DNA from: Pleurodeles waltl
Lineage: Eukaryota; Chordata; Amphibia; Caudata; Salamandridae
DNA length: 64,000 nt
Direction: 5' to 3'
Assembly: GCF_031143425.1 (NCBI RefSeq)
Contig: NC_090446.1
Location: forward strand, 1,025,499,066 to 1,025,563,065
The translations under genes and the position numbers were made by a program. Positions 14,201 to 28,600 of this stretch are shown here, in pieces. Positions within the stretch are counted from its first letter, which is position 1; each line of letters starts with the position of its first letter. The notes below the pieces were generated by a model. It had not been told where the DNA came from and did not search any database. It saw only the letters and a program-made list of their open reading frames with translations.

Positions 14201-17200
14201 AATGATACCTCAGTTGTGTGGGTGGGCCTCGCGCCTAGAACAGGTAATACCCCTAAATACGACGTGGACACATCCCATAATTTGACGGAAAACAGAGGTG
14301 TTTTTTGCAAAGTGCCTACCTGTAGATTTTGGCCTCTAGCTCAGCCGGCACCTAGGGAGTCCTACAAAACCTGTGCATTTTTTAAAACTAGAGACCTAGG
14401 GGAGTCCAAGATGGGGTGGGTTGTGGGGCTCTGACCAGGTTGTGTTACCCAGAATCCTTTGCAAACCTCAAAATTTGGGTAAAAAAACACATTTTCCTCA
14501 CATTTCGGTGACAGAAAGTTCTGGAATCTGAGAGGAGCCACAAATTTCCTTCCACCCAGCGTTCCCCCAAGTTTCCCGATACAACTGATACCTCACTTGT
14601 GTGGGTAGGCCTGGCGCCCGCGACAGGAAATGCCCCAAAACAGAACGAGGTCACATCCCATTTTTTGACAGAAAACAGAGGTGTTTTTTGCAAAGTGCCT
14701 ACCTGCAGATTTTGGCCTCTAGCTCAGCCGCCACCTAGGGAAACCTACCAAACCTGTGCATTTTTTAAAACTAGAGACCGAGGGGAATCCAAGATGGGCG
14801 GACTTGTGGGGCTCTGACCAGGTTCTGTTAGCCAGAATCCTTTGCAAACCTCAAAATTTGGCAAAAAAAAACACATTTTCCTCACATTTCGGTGACAGAA
14901 AGTTCTGGAATCTGAGAGGAGCCAAACATTTCCTTCCACCCAGCGTTCCCCCAAGTCTCCTGATAAAAATGATACCTCACTTGTGTGGGTAGGCCTAGCG
15001 CCAGCGACAGGAAATGCCCCAAAACACAACGTGGACATATCCCATTTTTTGACAGAAAAGAGAGGTGTTTTTTGCAAAGTGCCTACCTGTAGATTTTGGC
15101 CTCTAGCTCAGCCGGTATCTAGGGAAACCTATCAAACCTGTGCATTTTTTAAAACTAGAGACCTAGGGGAATCCAAGATGGGCTGGGTTGTGGGGCTCTG
15201 ACCAGGTTCTGTTACCCAGAATCCTTTGCAAACCTCACAATTTGGGTAAAAAAAAAATTTTCCTCACATTTCGGTGACAGAAAGTTCTGGAATCTGAGAG
15301 GAGCCACAAATTTCCTTCCACCCAGCGTTCCCCCAAGTTTCCCGATACAAATGATCCCTCACTTTTGTGGGTAGGCCTAGCGCCCACGACAGGAAATGCC
15401 CCAAAACACAACGAGGACACATCCCATTTTTTGACAGTAAACAAAGGTGTTTTTTGCAAAGTGCCTACCTGTAGATTTTGCCCTCTAGCTCAGCCGCCAC
15501 CTAGGGAAACCTACCAAACCTGTGTATTTTTTAAAACTAGAGACCTAGGGAAATCCAAGATGAGGTGATTTGTGGGCCTCTGACCAGGTTCTGTTACCCA
15601 GAATCCTTTGCAAACCTCAAAATGTGACTAAAAAAAAAACATTTTCCTTACATTTCGGTGACAGAAAGTTCTGGAATCTGAGAGGAGCTACACATTTCCT
15701 TCCAGCCAGTGTTCTCCCAAGTCTCCAGATACAAATGATACTTCACTTGTGTGGGTGGGCCTAGCGCCCGCGACAGGAAATGCCCCAAAACACAAGGAGG
15801 ACACATCCCATTTTTTGACAGAAAACAGAGGTGTTTTTTGCAAAGTTCCTACCTGTAGGTTTTGGACTCTAGCTCAGCCGGCACCTAGGGAAACCTACCA
15901 AACCTGTGCATTTTGTAAAACTAGAGACCTAGGGGAATCCAAGATGAGGTGATTTGTGGGGCTCTGACCAGGTTCTGTTACCCAGAATCCTTTGTAAACC
16001 TCAAAATGTGAGTAAAAAAAAACACATTTTCGTTCCATTTCGGTGACAGAAAGTTCTGGAATCTGAGAGGAGCCACAAATTTCCTTCCACCCAGCGTTCC
16101 CCCGAGTCTCCTGATAAAAATGATACCTCACTTGTGTGGGTAGGCCTAGCGCCCGGGACAGGAAATGCCCCAGAACACAAAGAGGAGACATCCCATTTTT
16201 TGACAGAAAACAGAGGTGTTTTTTGCAAAGTGCCTACCTGTAGATTTTGGCCTCTAGCTCAGCCGGCACCTAGAGAAACATACCAAACCTGTGCATTTTT
16301 TAAAACTAGAGACCTAGGGGAATCCAAGATGAGGTGACTTGTGGGGCTCTGATCAGGTTCTGTTACCCAGAATCCTTTGCAAACCTCAAAATGTGAGTAA
16401 AAAAAACACATTTTCCTTACATTTCGGTGACAGAAAGTTCTGGAATCTGAGAGGAGCCACAAATTTCCTTCCACCCAGCGTTCACCCAAGTCTCCTGATA
16501 TGAATCATACCTCACTTGTGTGGGTAGGCCTAGCGCCCGCAACAGGAAATGCCCCAAAACACAACGAGGACACATCCCATTTTTTGACAGAAAACAGAGG
16601 TGTTTTTTGCGAAGTGCCTACCTGTAGATTTTGGCCTCTAGCTCAGCCGGCACCTAGGGAAACCTACCAAACCTGTGCATTTTTGAAAACTAGAGACCGA
16701 GGGGAATCCAAGATGGGGTGACTTGTGGGGCTCTGACCAGGTTCTGTTACCCAGAATCCTTTGCAAACCTCAATATTTGGCTAAAAAAACACATTTTCCT
16801 CACATTTCGATGACAGAGAGTTCTGGAATCTGAGAGGAGCCACAAATTTCCTTCTATCCAGCGTTCCCTCAAGTCTCCCGATACAAATCATACCTCACTT
16901 GTGTGGGTAGGCCTAGCGCCCGCGGAAGGAATTACCCCAAAACACAACGTGGACACATCCCATATTTTGACAGAAAACAGAGGTGTTTTTTGCAAAGTGC
17001 CTACCTGTAGATTTTGGCCTCTAGCTCAGCCGGCACCTAGGGAAACCTACCAAACCTGTGCATTTTTTAAAACTAGAGACCTAGGGAAATCCAAGATGGG
17101 GTGGGTTGTGGGGCTCTGACCAGGTTTTGTTACCCAGAATCCTTTGCAAACCTCAGAATTTGGCTAAAAAAACACATTTTCCTCATATTTCGATGACAGA

Positions 17201-19660
17201 AAGTTCTGAAATCTGAGAGGAGCCACAAATGTCCTTCCACCCAGTGTTCCCCCAAGTCTCCTGATACAAATGATACCACACTTGTGTGGGTGGGCTAGCG
17301 CCCGCGACAGGAATTGCCCCAAAACACAATGAGGACGCATCCCATTTTTTGACAGAAAACAGAAGTGTTTTTTGCAAAGTGCATACCTGTAGATTTTGGC
17401 CTCTAGCTCAGCCGCCACCTAGGGAAACCTACCAAACCTGTCCATTTTTTAAAACTAGAGACCTAGGGGAATCCAAGATGGGGTGGGTTGTGGGGCTCTG
17501 ACCAGGTTCTGTTACCCAGAATCCTTTGCAAACCTCAAAATGTGGCTAAACAAACACATTTTCCTCACATTTCGGTGACAGAAAGTTCTGGAATCTGAGA
17601 TGAGCCACAAATTTCCTTTCACCCAGCGTTCCCCCAAGTTTCCTGATACAAATGATATCTCACTTGTGTGGGTAGGTCTAGCGCCCGTGACAGGAAATGC
17701 CCCAAAACACAACGAGGACACATCCCATTTTTGACAGAAAACAGAGGTGTTTTTTGCAAAGTGCCTACCTGTAGATTTTGGCCTCTAGCTCAGCCGGCAC
17801 CTAGGTTAACCTACCAAACCTGTGCATTTTTGAAAACTAGAGACCTAGGGGAATCCAAGATGAGGTGATTTGTGGGGCTCTGACCAGGTTCTGTTACCCA
17901 GAATCCTTTGCAAACCTCACAATTTGGGTAAAAAAACACGTTTTCCTCACATTTCGGTGACAGAAAGTTCTGGAATCTGAGAGGAGCCACAAATTTCCTT
18001 CCACCCAGTGTTCTCCCAAGTCTCCAGATACAAATGATACCTCACTTGTGTGGGTGGGCCTAGCGCCCGCGACAGGAAATGCCCCAAAACACAACGTGGA
18101 CATATCCCATTTTTTGACAGAAAACAGAGGTGTTTTTTGCAATGTGCCTACCTGTAGTTTTATGCCTCTTGCTCACCCGGCACCTAGGGAAACCTACCAA
18201 ACCTGTCCGTTTTTTAAAACTAGAGACCTAGGGGAATCCAAGATGGGGTGACTTGTGGGGCTCTGACCAGGTTCTGTTACCCAGAATCCTTTGCAAACCT
18301 TCCTCACATTTCAATGACAGAAAGTTCTGGAATCTGAGAGGAGCCACAAATTTCCTTCCACCCAGCGTTCCCCCAAGTCTCCTGATAAAAATGATACCTC
18401 ACTTGTGTGGGTAGGCATAGCGCCCGCGACAGTAAATGCCCCAAAACACAACGAGGACTCATCCCATTTTTTGACAGAAAACAGAGGTGTTTTTTGCAAA
18501 GTGCCTACCTGTAGATTTTGGCCTCTAGCTCACCCGGCCCCTAGGGTAACCTACCAAACCTGTGCATTTTTGAAAACTAGAGACGTAGGGGAATCCAAGA
18601 TGGGGTGACTTGTGGGGCTCTGACCAGGTTCTCTTACCCAGAATCCTTTGCAAACCTCAAAATTTGGGTAAAAAAACACATTTTCCTCACATTTCGGTGA
18701 CAGAAAGTTCCGGAATCTGAGAGGAGCCACAAATGTCCTTCCACCCAGTGTTCCCCAAGTCTCCAGATACAAATGATACCTCACTTGTGTGGGTGGGCCT
18801 AGCACCCGCGACAGGAAATGCCCCAAAACACAACGAGGACGCTTCACATTTTTTGATAGAAAACTGAGGTGTTTTTTACAAAGTGCCTACCTGTAGATTT
18901 TGGCCTCTAGCTCAGCGGCACCTAGGGAGACCTACCAAACCTGTGCATTTTTTTAAACTAGAGACCTAGGGGAATCCAAGATGGGGTGGGTTGTGGGGCT
19001 CTGACCAGGTTTTGTTACCCAGAATCCTTTGCAAACCTCAGAATTTGGCTAAAAAAACACATTTTCCTCACATTTCGATGACAGAAAGTTCTGAAATCTG
19101 AGAGGAGCCACAAATGTCCTTCCACCCAGTGTTCCCCCAAGTCTCCTGATTCAAATGATACCACACTTGTGTGGGTGGGACTAGCGCCCGCGACAGGAAA
19201 TGCCCCAAAACACAATGAGGACGCATCCCATTTTTTGACAGAAAACAGATGTGTTTTTTGCAAAGTGCATACCTGTAGATTTTGGCCTCTAGCGCAGCCG
19301 CCACCTAGGGAAACCTACCAAACCTGTCCATTTTTTAAAACTAGAGACCTAGGGGAATCCAAGATGGGGTGGGTTGTGGGGCTCTGACCAGGTTCTGTTA
19401 CCCAGAATCCTTTGCAAACCTCAAAATTTGGCTAAAAAAACACATTTTCCTCACATTTCGGTGACAGAAAGTTCTGGAATCTGAGAGGAGCCACAAATTT
19501 CCTTTCACCCAGCGTTCCCCAAGGTTTCCCGATACAAATGATATCTCACTTGTGTGGGTAGGTCTAGCGCCCGCGACAGGAAATGCCCCAAAACACAACG
19601 AGGACACATCCCATTTTTGACAGAAAACAGAGGTGTTTTTTGCAAAGTGCCTACCTGTAG
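11270..19660 (+). repeat. 8.39-kb macro-unit, copy 1 (22 monomers)
   Basis: Landmarks are at 11544, 11926, 12309, 12692, 13075, 13457, 13836, 14216, 14599, 14983, 15365, 15749, 16134, 16518, 16901, 17284, 17666, 18048, 18405, 18787, 19169 and 19552. The same series restarts 8390-8391 bp later, at 19934, 20317 and 20700; the offset falls to 8385 bp after about 22.3 kb. Marker variants inside the unit are a 4-bp deletion (GACAG joined to TTCTGG at 13755/13756), a shortened ACAGGTG nearby, and the 26-bp deletion at 18300/18301. Copy 1-specific variants include GTGACTACC near 13.93 kb, CATAATTTGACG near 14.28 kb and AAACAAAGG near 15.44 kb. All three recur in copy 3 but not in copy 2. The ends are set by where similarity to the neighbours changes and are accurate to about 100 bp. 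Confidence 0.92.
18300..18301. other. 26-bp deletion junction (A-tract lost), macro copy 1
   Basis: The normal run from GCAAACCTC through the A-tract to CACATTTTCCTC is reduced to GCAAACCTTCCTCAC. This gives the 357-bp spacing between landmarks 18048 and 18405. The lost bases contain the whole A-tract. Confidence 0.95.
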
Positions 19661-22600
19661 ATTTTGGCCTCTAGCTCAGCCGGCACCTAGGGAAACCTAC
19701 CAAACCTGTGCATTTTTTAAAACTAGAGACCTAGGGGAATCCAAGATGGGGTGGGTTGTGGGGCTCTGACCAGGTTTTGTTACCCAGAATCCTTTGCAAA
19801 CCTCAGAATTTGGCTAAAAAAACACATTTTCCTCATATTTCGATGACAGAAAGTTCTGAAATCTGAGAGGAGCCACAAATGTCCTTCCACCCAGTGTTCC
19901 CCCAAGTCTCCTGATTCAAGTGATACCACACTTGTGTGGTTGGGACTAGCGCCCGTGACAGGAAATGCCCCAAAACACAATGAGGACGCATCCCATTTTT
20001 TGACAGAAAACAGAGGTGTTTTTTGCAAAGTGCCTACCTGTAGATTTTGGCCTCTAGTTCAGCCGGCACCTAGAGAAACCTACCAAACCTGTGCATTTTT
20101 TAAAACTAGAGACCTAGGGGAATCCAAGATGAGGTGACTTGTGGGGCTCTGACCAGGTTCTGTTACCCAGAATCCTTTGCAAACCTCAAAATGTGAGTAA
20201 AAAAAAAAATGTTCCTTACATTTCGGTGACAGAAAGTTCTGGAATCTGAGAGGAGCCACAAATCTTCTTCCACCCAGCGTTCACCCAAGTCTCCTGATAA
20301 GAATCATACCTCACTTGTGTGGGTAGGCCTTGCGCCCGCAACAGGAAATGCCCCAAAACACAACGAGGACACATCCCATTTTTTGACAGAAAACAGAGGT
20401 GTTTTTTGCAAAGTGCCTACCTGTAGATTTTGGCCTCTAGCTCAGCCGGCATCTAGGGAAACCTACCAAACCTGTGCATTTTTGAAAACTAGAGACCTAG
20501 GGGAATCCAAGATGGGGTGACTTGTGGGGCTCTGACCAGGTTCTGTTACCCAGAATCCTTTGCAAACCTCAAAATTTGGCTAAAAAAACAAATTTTCCTC
20601 ACATTTCGATGACAGAGAGTTCTGGAATCTGAGAGGAGCCACAAATTTACTTCTACCCAGCGTTCCCTCAAGTCTCCCGATACCAATCATACCTCACTTG
20701 TGTGGGTAGGCCTAGCACCCGCGGAAGGAATTACCCCAAAACACAACGTGGACACATCCCATATTTTGACAGAAAACAGAGGTGTTTTTTGCAAAGTGCC
20801 TACCTGTAGATTTTGGCCTCTAGATCAGCCGGCACCTAGGGAAACCTACCAAACCTGTGCATTTTTGAAAACTAGAGACCTAGGGAAATCCAAGATGGGG
20901 TGGGTTGTGGGGCTCTGACCAGGTTCTGTTACTCAGAATCCTTTGCAAACCTCAAAATTTTGCTAAAAAAACACATTTTCCTCACATTTCGATGACAGAG
21001 AGTTCTGGAATCTGAGAGGAGCCACAAATTTACTTCTACCCAGCGTTCCCTCAAGTCTCCCAATACCAATCATACCTCACTTGTGTGGGTAGGCCTAGCA
21101 CCCGCGGAAGGAATTACCCCAAAACACAACGTGGACACATCCCATATTTTGACAGAAAACAGAGGTGTTTTTTGCAAAGTGCCTACCTGTAGATCTTGGC
21201 CTCTAGATCAGCCGGCACCTAGGGAAACCTACCAAACCTGTGCATTTCTGAAAACTAGAGACCTAGGGGAATCCAAGATGGGGTGACTTGTGGGGCTCTG
21301 ACCAGGTTCTGTTACTCAGAATCCTTTGCAAACCTCAAAATTTTGCTAAAAAAACACATTTTCCTCACATTTCGGTGACAGAAAGTTCTGAAATCTGAGA
21401 GGAGCCACAAATGTCCTTCCACCCAGCTTTCCCCCAAGTCTCCTGATACAAATGATACCTCACTTGTGTGGGTGGGCCTAGCGCCCGCGACAGGAAATGC
21501 CCCAAAATATAACGAGGACGCATCACATTTTTTGATAGAAAACTGAGGTGTTTTTTACAAAGTGCCTACCTGTAGATTTTGGCCTCTACCTCAGCCGCCA
21601 CCTAGGGAAACCTACCAAACCTGTCCATTTTTTAAAACTAGAGACCTAGGGGAATCCAAGATGGGTGGGTTTTGGGGCTCTGACCAGGTTTTGTAACCCA
21701 GAATCCTTTGCAAACCTCAGAATTTTGCTAAAAAAACACATTTTCCTCATATTTCGATGACAGAAAGTTCTGAAATCTGAGAGGAGCCACAAATGTCCTT
21801 CCACCCAGTGTTCCCCCAAGTCTCCTGATACAAATGATACCACACTTGTGTGGGTGGGACTAGCGCCCGCGACAGGAAATGCCCCAAAACACAATGAGGA
21901 CGCATCCCATTTTTTGACAGAAAACAGATGTGTTTTTTGCAAAGTGCATACCTGTAGATTTTGGCCTCTAGCTCAGCCGCCACCTAGGGAAACCTACCAA
22001 ACCTGTCCATTTTTTAAAACTAGAGACCTAGGGGAATCCAAGATGGGGTGGGTTGTGGGGCTCTGACCAGGTTCTGTTACCCAGAATCCTTTGCAAACCT
22101 CAAAATTTGGCTAAAAAAACACATTTTCCTCACATTTCGGTGACAGTTCTGGAATCTGAGAGGAGCCACAAATTTCCTTTCACCCAGCGTTCCCCAAGGT
22201 TTCCCGATACAAATGATATCTCACTTGTGTGGGTAGGTCTAGCGCCCGCGACAGGAAATGCCCCAAAACACAACGAGGACACATCCCATTTTTGACAGAA
22301 AACAGGTGTTTTTTGCAAAGTGCCTACCTGTAGATTTCGGCCTCAGCCGGCACCTAGGGAAACCTACCAAACCTGTGTATTTTTGAAAACTAGAGACATA
22401 GGGGAATCCAAGATGGGGTGACTTGTGGGGCTCTGACCAGGTTCTGTTACCCAGAATCCTTTGCAAACCTCAAAATTGGGCTAAAAAAACACATTTTCCT
22501 CACATTTCGGTAAAAGAAAGTTCTGGAATCTGAGAGGAGCCAAACATTTCCTTCCACCCAGCGTTCCCCCAAGTCTCTCGATAAAAATGATACCTCAGTT

Positions 22601-24518
22601 GTGTGGGTGGGCCTCGCGCCTAGAACAGGTAATACCCCTAAATACGACGTGGACACATCCCATATTTTGACGGAAAACAGAGGTGTTTTTTGCAAAGTGC
22701 CTACCTGTAGATTTTGGCCTCTAGCTCAGCCGGCACCTAGGGAGTCCTACAAAACCTGTGCATTTTTTAAAACTAGAGACCTAGGGGAGTCCAAGATGGG
22801 GTGGGTTGTGGGGCTCTGACCAGGTTGTGTTACCCAGAATCCTTTGCAAACCTCAAAATTTGGGTAAAAAAACACATTTTCCTCACATTTCGGTGACAGA
22901 AAGTTCTGGAATCTGAGAGGAGCCACAAATTTCCTTCCACCCAGCGTTCCCCCAAGTTTCCCGATACAACTGATACCTCACTTGTGTGGGTAGGCCTGGC
23001 GCCCGCGACAGGAAATGCCCCAAAACAGAACGAGGTCACATCCCATTTTTTGACAGAAAACAGAGGTGTTTTTTGCAAAGTGCCTACCTGCAGATTTTGG
23101 CCTCTAGCTCAGCCGCCACCTAGGGAAACCTACCAAACCTGTGCATTTTTTAAAACTAGAGACCGAGGGGAATCCAAGATGGGCGGACTTGTGGGGCTCT
23201 GACCAGGTTCTGTTAGCCAGAATCCTTTGCAAACCTCAAAATTTGGCAAAAAAAAACACATTTTCCTCACATTTCGGTGACAGAAAGTTCTGGAATCTGA
23301 GAGGAGCCAAACATTTCCTTCCACCCAGCGTTCCCCCAAGTCTCCTGATAAAAATGATACCTCACTTGTGTGGGTAGGCCTAGCGCCAGCGACAGGAAAT
23401 GCCCCAAAACACAACGTGGACATATCCCATTTTTTGACAGAAAAGAGAGGTGTTTTTTGCAAAGTGCCTACCTGTAGATTTTGGCCTCTAGCTCAGCCGG
23501 TATCTAGGGAAACCTATCAAACCTGTGCATTTTTTAAAACTAGAGACCTAGGGGAATCCAAGATGGGCTGGGTTGTGGGGCTCTGACCAGGTTCTGTTAC
23601 CCAGAATCCTTTGCAAACCTCACAATTTGGGTAAAAAACAAATTTTCCTCACATTTCGGTGACAGAAAGTTCTGGAATCTGAGAGGAGCCACAAATTTCC
23701 TTCCACCCAGCGTTCCCCCAAGTTTCCCGATACAAATGATCCCTCACTTTTGTGGGTAGGCCTAGCGCCCACGACAGGAAATGCCCCAAAACACAACGAG
23801 GACACATCCCATTTTTTGACAGTAAACAGAGGTGTTTTTTGCAAAGTGCCTACCTGTAGATTTTGCCCTCTAGCTCAGCCGCCACCTAGGGAAACCTACC
23901 AAACCTGTGTATTTTTTAAAACTAGAGACCTAGGGAAATCCAAGATGAGGTGATTTGTGGGCCTCTGACCAGGTTCTGTTACCCAGAATCCTTTGCAAAC
24001 CTCAAAATGTGACTAAAAAAAAAACATTTTCCTTACATTTCGGTGACAGAAAGTTCTGGAATCTGAGAGGAGCTACACATTTCCTTCCAGCCAGTGTTCT
24101 CCCAAGTCTCCAGATACAAATGATACTTCACTTGTGTGGGTGGGCCTAGCGCCCGCGACAGGAAATGCCCCAAAACACAAGGAGGACACATCCCATTTTT
24201 TGACAGAAAACAGAGGTGTTTTTTGCAAAGTTCCTACCTGTAGGTTTTGGACTCTAGCTCAGCCGGCACCTAGGGAAACCTACCAAACCTGTGCATTTTG
24301 TAAAACTAGAGACCTAGGGGAATCCAAGATGAGGTGATTTGTGGGGCTCTGACCAGGTTCTGTTACCCAGAATCCTTTGTAAACCTCAAAATGTGAGTAA
24401 AAAAAAACACATTTTCGTTCCATTTCGGTGACAGAAAGTTCTGGAATCTGAGAGGAGCCACAAATTTCCTTCCACCCAGCGTTCCCCCGAGTCTCCTGAT
24501 AAAAATGATACCTCACTT

Positions 24519-26432
24519 GTGTGGGTAGGCCTAGCGCCCGGGACAGGAAATGCCCCAGAACACAAAGAGGAGACATCCCATTTTTTGACAGAAAACAGAG
24601 GTGTTTTTTGCAAAGTGCCTACCTGTAGATTTTGGCCTCTAGCTCAGCCGGCACCTAGAGAAACATACCAAACCTGTGCATTTTTTAAAACTAGAGACCT
24701 AGGGGAATCCAAGATGAGGTGACTTGTGGGGCTCTGATCAGGTTCTGTTACCCAGAATCCTTTGCAAACCTCAAAATGTGAGTAAAAAAAACACATTTTC
24801 CTTACATTTCGGTGACAGAAAGTTCTGGAATCTGAGAGGAGCCACAAATTTCCTTCCACCCAGCGTTCACCCAAGTCTCCTGATAAGAATCATACCTCAC
24901 TTGTGTGGGTAGGCCTAGCGCCCGCAACAGGAAATGCCCCAAAACACAACGAGGACACATCCCATTTTTTGACAGAAAACAGAGGTGTTTTTTGCGAAGT
25001 GCCTACCTGTAGATTTTGGCCTCTAGCTCAGCCGGCACCTAGGGAAACCTACCAAACCTGTGCATTTTTGAAAACTAGAGACCGAGGGGAATCCAAGATG
25101 GGGTGACTTGTGGGGCTCTGACCAGGTTCTGTTACTCAGAATCCTTTGCAAACCTCAATATTTGGCTAAAAAAACACATTTTCCTCACATTTCGATGACA
25201 GAGAGTTCTGGAATCTGAGAGGAGCCACAAATTTCCTTCTATCCAGCGTTCCCTCAAGTCTCCCGATACAAATCATACCTCACTTGTGTGGGTAGGCCTA
25301 GCGCCCGCGGAAGGAATTACCCCAAAACACAACGTGGACACATCCCATATTTTGACAGAAAACAGAGGTGTTTTTTGCAAAGTGCCTACCTGTAGATTTT
25401 GGCCTCTAGCTCAGCCGGCACCTAGGGAAACCTACCAAACCTGTGCATTTTTTAAAACTAGAGACCTAGGGAAATCCAAGATGGGGTGGGTTGTGGGGCT
25501 CTGACCAGGTTTTGTTACCCAGAATCCTTTGCAAACCTCAGAATTTGGCTAAAAAAACACATTTTCCTCATATTTCGATGACAGAAAGTTCTGAAATCTG
25601 AGAGGAGCCACAAATGTCCTTCCACCCAGTGTTCCCCCAAGTCTCCTGATACAAATGATACCACACTTGTGTGGGTGGGCTAGCGCCCGCGACAGGAATT
25701 GCCCCAAAACACAATGAGGACGCATCCCATTTTTTGACAGAAAACAGAAGTGTTTTTTGCAAAGTGCATACCTGTAGATTTTGGCCTCTAGCTCAGCCGC
25801 CACCTAGGGAAACCTACCAAACCTGTCCATTTTTTAAAACTAGAGACCTAGGGGAATCCAAGATGGGGTGGGTTGTGGGGCTCTGACCAGGTTCTGTTAC
25901 CCAGAATCCTTTGCAAACCTCAAAATGTGGCTAAACAAACACATTTTCCTCACATTTCGGTGACAGAAAGTTCTGGAATCTGAGATGAGCCACAAATTTC
26001 CTTTCACCCAGCGTTCCCCCAAGTTTCCTGATACAAATGATATCTCACTTGTGTGGGTAGGTCTAGCGCCCGTGACAGGAAATGCCCCAAAACACAACGA
26101 GGACACATCCCATTTTTGACAGAAAACAGAGGTGTTTTTTGCAAAGTGCCTACCTGTAGATTTTGGCCTCTAGCTCAGCCGGCACCTAGGTTAACCTACC
26201 AAACCTGTGCATTTTTGAAAACTAGAGACCTAGGGGAATCCAAGATGAGGTGATTTGTGGGGCTCTGACCAGGTTCTGTTACCCAGAATCCTTTGCAAAC
26301 CTCACAATTTGGGTAAAAAAACACGTTTTCCTCACATTTCGGTGACAGAAAGTTCTGGAATCTGAGAGGAGCCACAAATTTCCTTCCACCCAGCGTTCCC
26401 CCGAGTCTCCTGATAAAAATGATACCTCACTT
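24519..26432 (+). repeat. 5-monomer block, first copy (1914 bp)
   Basis: Monomers 24519, 24903, 25286, 25669 and 26051 correspond one-to-one with 26433, 26817, 27200, 27583 and 27965 at a constant offset of 1914 bp. The first member is recognised by CCCGGGACAGG and CCCAGAACACAAAGAGG. The equivalent block occurs only once in macro copies 1 (16134-18047) and 3 (57786-59699). Confidence 0.95.
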
Positions 26433-28346
26433 GTGTGGGTAGGCCTAGCGCCCGGGACAGGAAATGCCCCAGAACACAAAGAGGAGACATCCCATTTTTT
26501 GACAGAAAACAGAGGTGTTTTTTGCAAAGTGCCTACCTGTAGATTTTGGCCTCTAGCTCAGCCGGCACCTAGAGAAACATACCAAACCTGTGCATTTTTT
26601 AAAACTAGAGACCTAGGGGAATCCAAGATGAGGTGACTTGTGGGGCTCTGATCAGGTTCTGTTACCCAGAATCCTTTGCAAACCTCAAAATGTGAGTAAA
26701 AAAAACACATTTTCCTTACATTTCGGTGACAGAAAGTTCTGGAATCTGAGAGGAGCCACAAATTTCCTTCCACCCAGCGTTCACCCAAGTCTCCTGATAA
26801 GAATCATACCTCACTTGTGTGGGTAGGCCTAGCGCCCGCAACAGGAAATGCCCCAAAACACAACGAGGACACATCCCATTTTTTGACAGAAAACAGAGGT
26901 GTTTTTTGCGAAGTGCCTACCTGTAGATTTTGGCCTCTAGCTCAGCCGGCACCTAGGGAAACCTACCAAACCTGTGCATTTTTGAAAACTAGAGACCGAG
27001 GGGAATCCAAGATGGGGTGACTTGTGGGGCTCTGACCAGGTTCTGTTACTCAGAATCCTTTGCAAACCTCAATATTTGGCTAAAAAAACACATTTTCCTC
27101 ACATTTCGATGACAGAGAGTTCTGGAATCTGAGAGGAGCCACAAATTTCCTTCTATCCAGCGTTCCCTCAAGTCTCCCGATACAAATCATACCTCACTTG
27201 TGTGGGTAGGCCTAGCGCCCGCGGAAGGAATTACCCCAAAACACAACGTGGACACATCCCATATTTTGACAGAAAACAGAGGTGTTTTTTGCAAAGTGCC
27301 TACCTGTAGATTTTGGCCTCTAGCTCAGCCGGCACCTAGGGAAACCTACCAAACCTGTGCATTTTTTAAAACTAGAGACCTAGGGAAATCCAAGATGGGG
27401 TGGGTTGTGGGGCTCTGACCAGGTTTTGTTACCCAGAATCCTTTGCAAACCTCAGAATTTGGCTAAAAAAACACATTTTCCTCATATTTCGATGACAGAA
27501 AGTTCTGAAATCTGAGAGGAGCCACAAATGTCCTTCCACCCAGTGTTCCCCCAAGTCTCCTGATACAAATGATACCACACTTGTGTGGGTGGGCTAGCGC
27601 CCGCGACAGGAATTGCCCCAAAACACAATGAGGACGCATCCCATTTTTTGACAGAAAACAGAAGTGTTTTTTGCAAAGTGCATACCTGTAGATTTTGGCC
27701 TCTAGCTCAGCCGCCACCTAGGGAAACCTACCAAACCTGTCCATTTTTTAAAACTAGAGACCTAGGGGAATCCAAGATGGGGTGGGTTGTGGGGCTCTGA
27801 CCAGGTTCTGTTACCCAGAATCCTTTGCAAACCTCAAAATGTGGCTAAACAAACACATTTTCCTCACATTTCGGTGACAGAAAGTTCTGGAATCTGAGAT
27901 GAGCCACAAATTTCCTTTCACCCAGCGTTCCCCCAAGTTTCCTGATACAAATGATATCTCACTTGTGTGGGTAGGTCTAGCGCCCGTGACAGGAAATGCC
28001 CCAAAACACAACGAGGACACATCCCATTTTTGACAGAAAACAGAGGTGTTTTTTGCAAAGTGCCTACCTGTAGATTTTGGCCTCTAGCTCAGCCGGCACC
28101 TAGGTTAACCTACCAAACCTGTGCATTTTTGAAAACTAGAGACCTAGGGGAATCCAAGATGAGGTGATTTGTGGGGCTCTGACCAGGTTCTGTTACCCAG
28201 AATCCTTTGCAAACCTCACAATTTGGGTAAAAAAACACGTTTTCCTCACATTTCGGTGACAGAAAGTTCTGGAATCTGAGAGGAGCCACAAATTTCCTTC
28301 CACCCAGTGTTCTCCCAAGTCTCCAGATACAAATGATACCTCACTT
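26433..28346 (+). repeat. 5-monomer block, second copy, with visible recombination junction
   Basis: Second copy of the 1914-bp block. The monomer running into 26433 is a hybrid. At 26325 it carries the ACACGTTTTC variant that normally precedes the type at 28347. By 26394-26403 it has switched to the CAGCG...CCGAG variant that precedes the type at 24519. The exchange therefore lies between about 26325 and 26394, in register with the repeat, as expected for unequal homologous exchange. Confidence 0.93.
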
Positions 28347-28598
28347 GTGTGGGTGGGCCTAGCGCCCGCGACAGGAAATGCCCCAAAACACAACGTGGAC
28401 ATATCCCATTTTTTGACAGAAAACAGAGGTGTTTTTTGCAATGTGCCTACCTGTAGTTTTATGCCTCTTGCTCACCCGGCACCTAGGGAAACCTACCAAA
28501 CCTGTCCGTTTTTTAAAACTAGAGACCTAGGGGAATCCAAGATGGGGTGACTTGTGGGGCTCTGACCAGGTTCTGTTACCCAGAATCCTTTGCAAACC

Positions 28599-28600
28599 TT
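28599..28600. other. 26-bp deletion junction, macro copy 2
   Basis: The same GCAAACCTTCCTCAC junction gives the 357-bp spacing from 28347 to 28704. It is identical by descent with the junction at 18300, 10,299 bp upstream. Confidence 0.95.
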
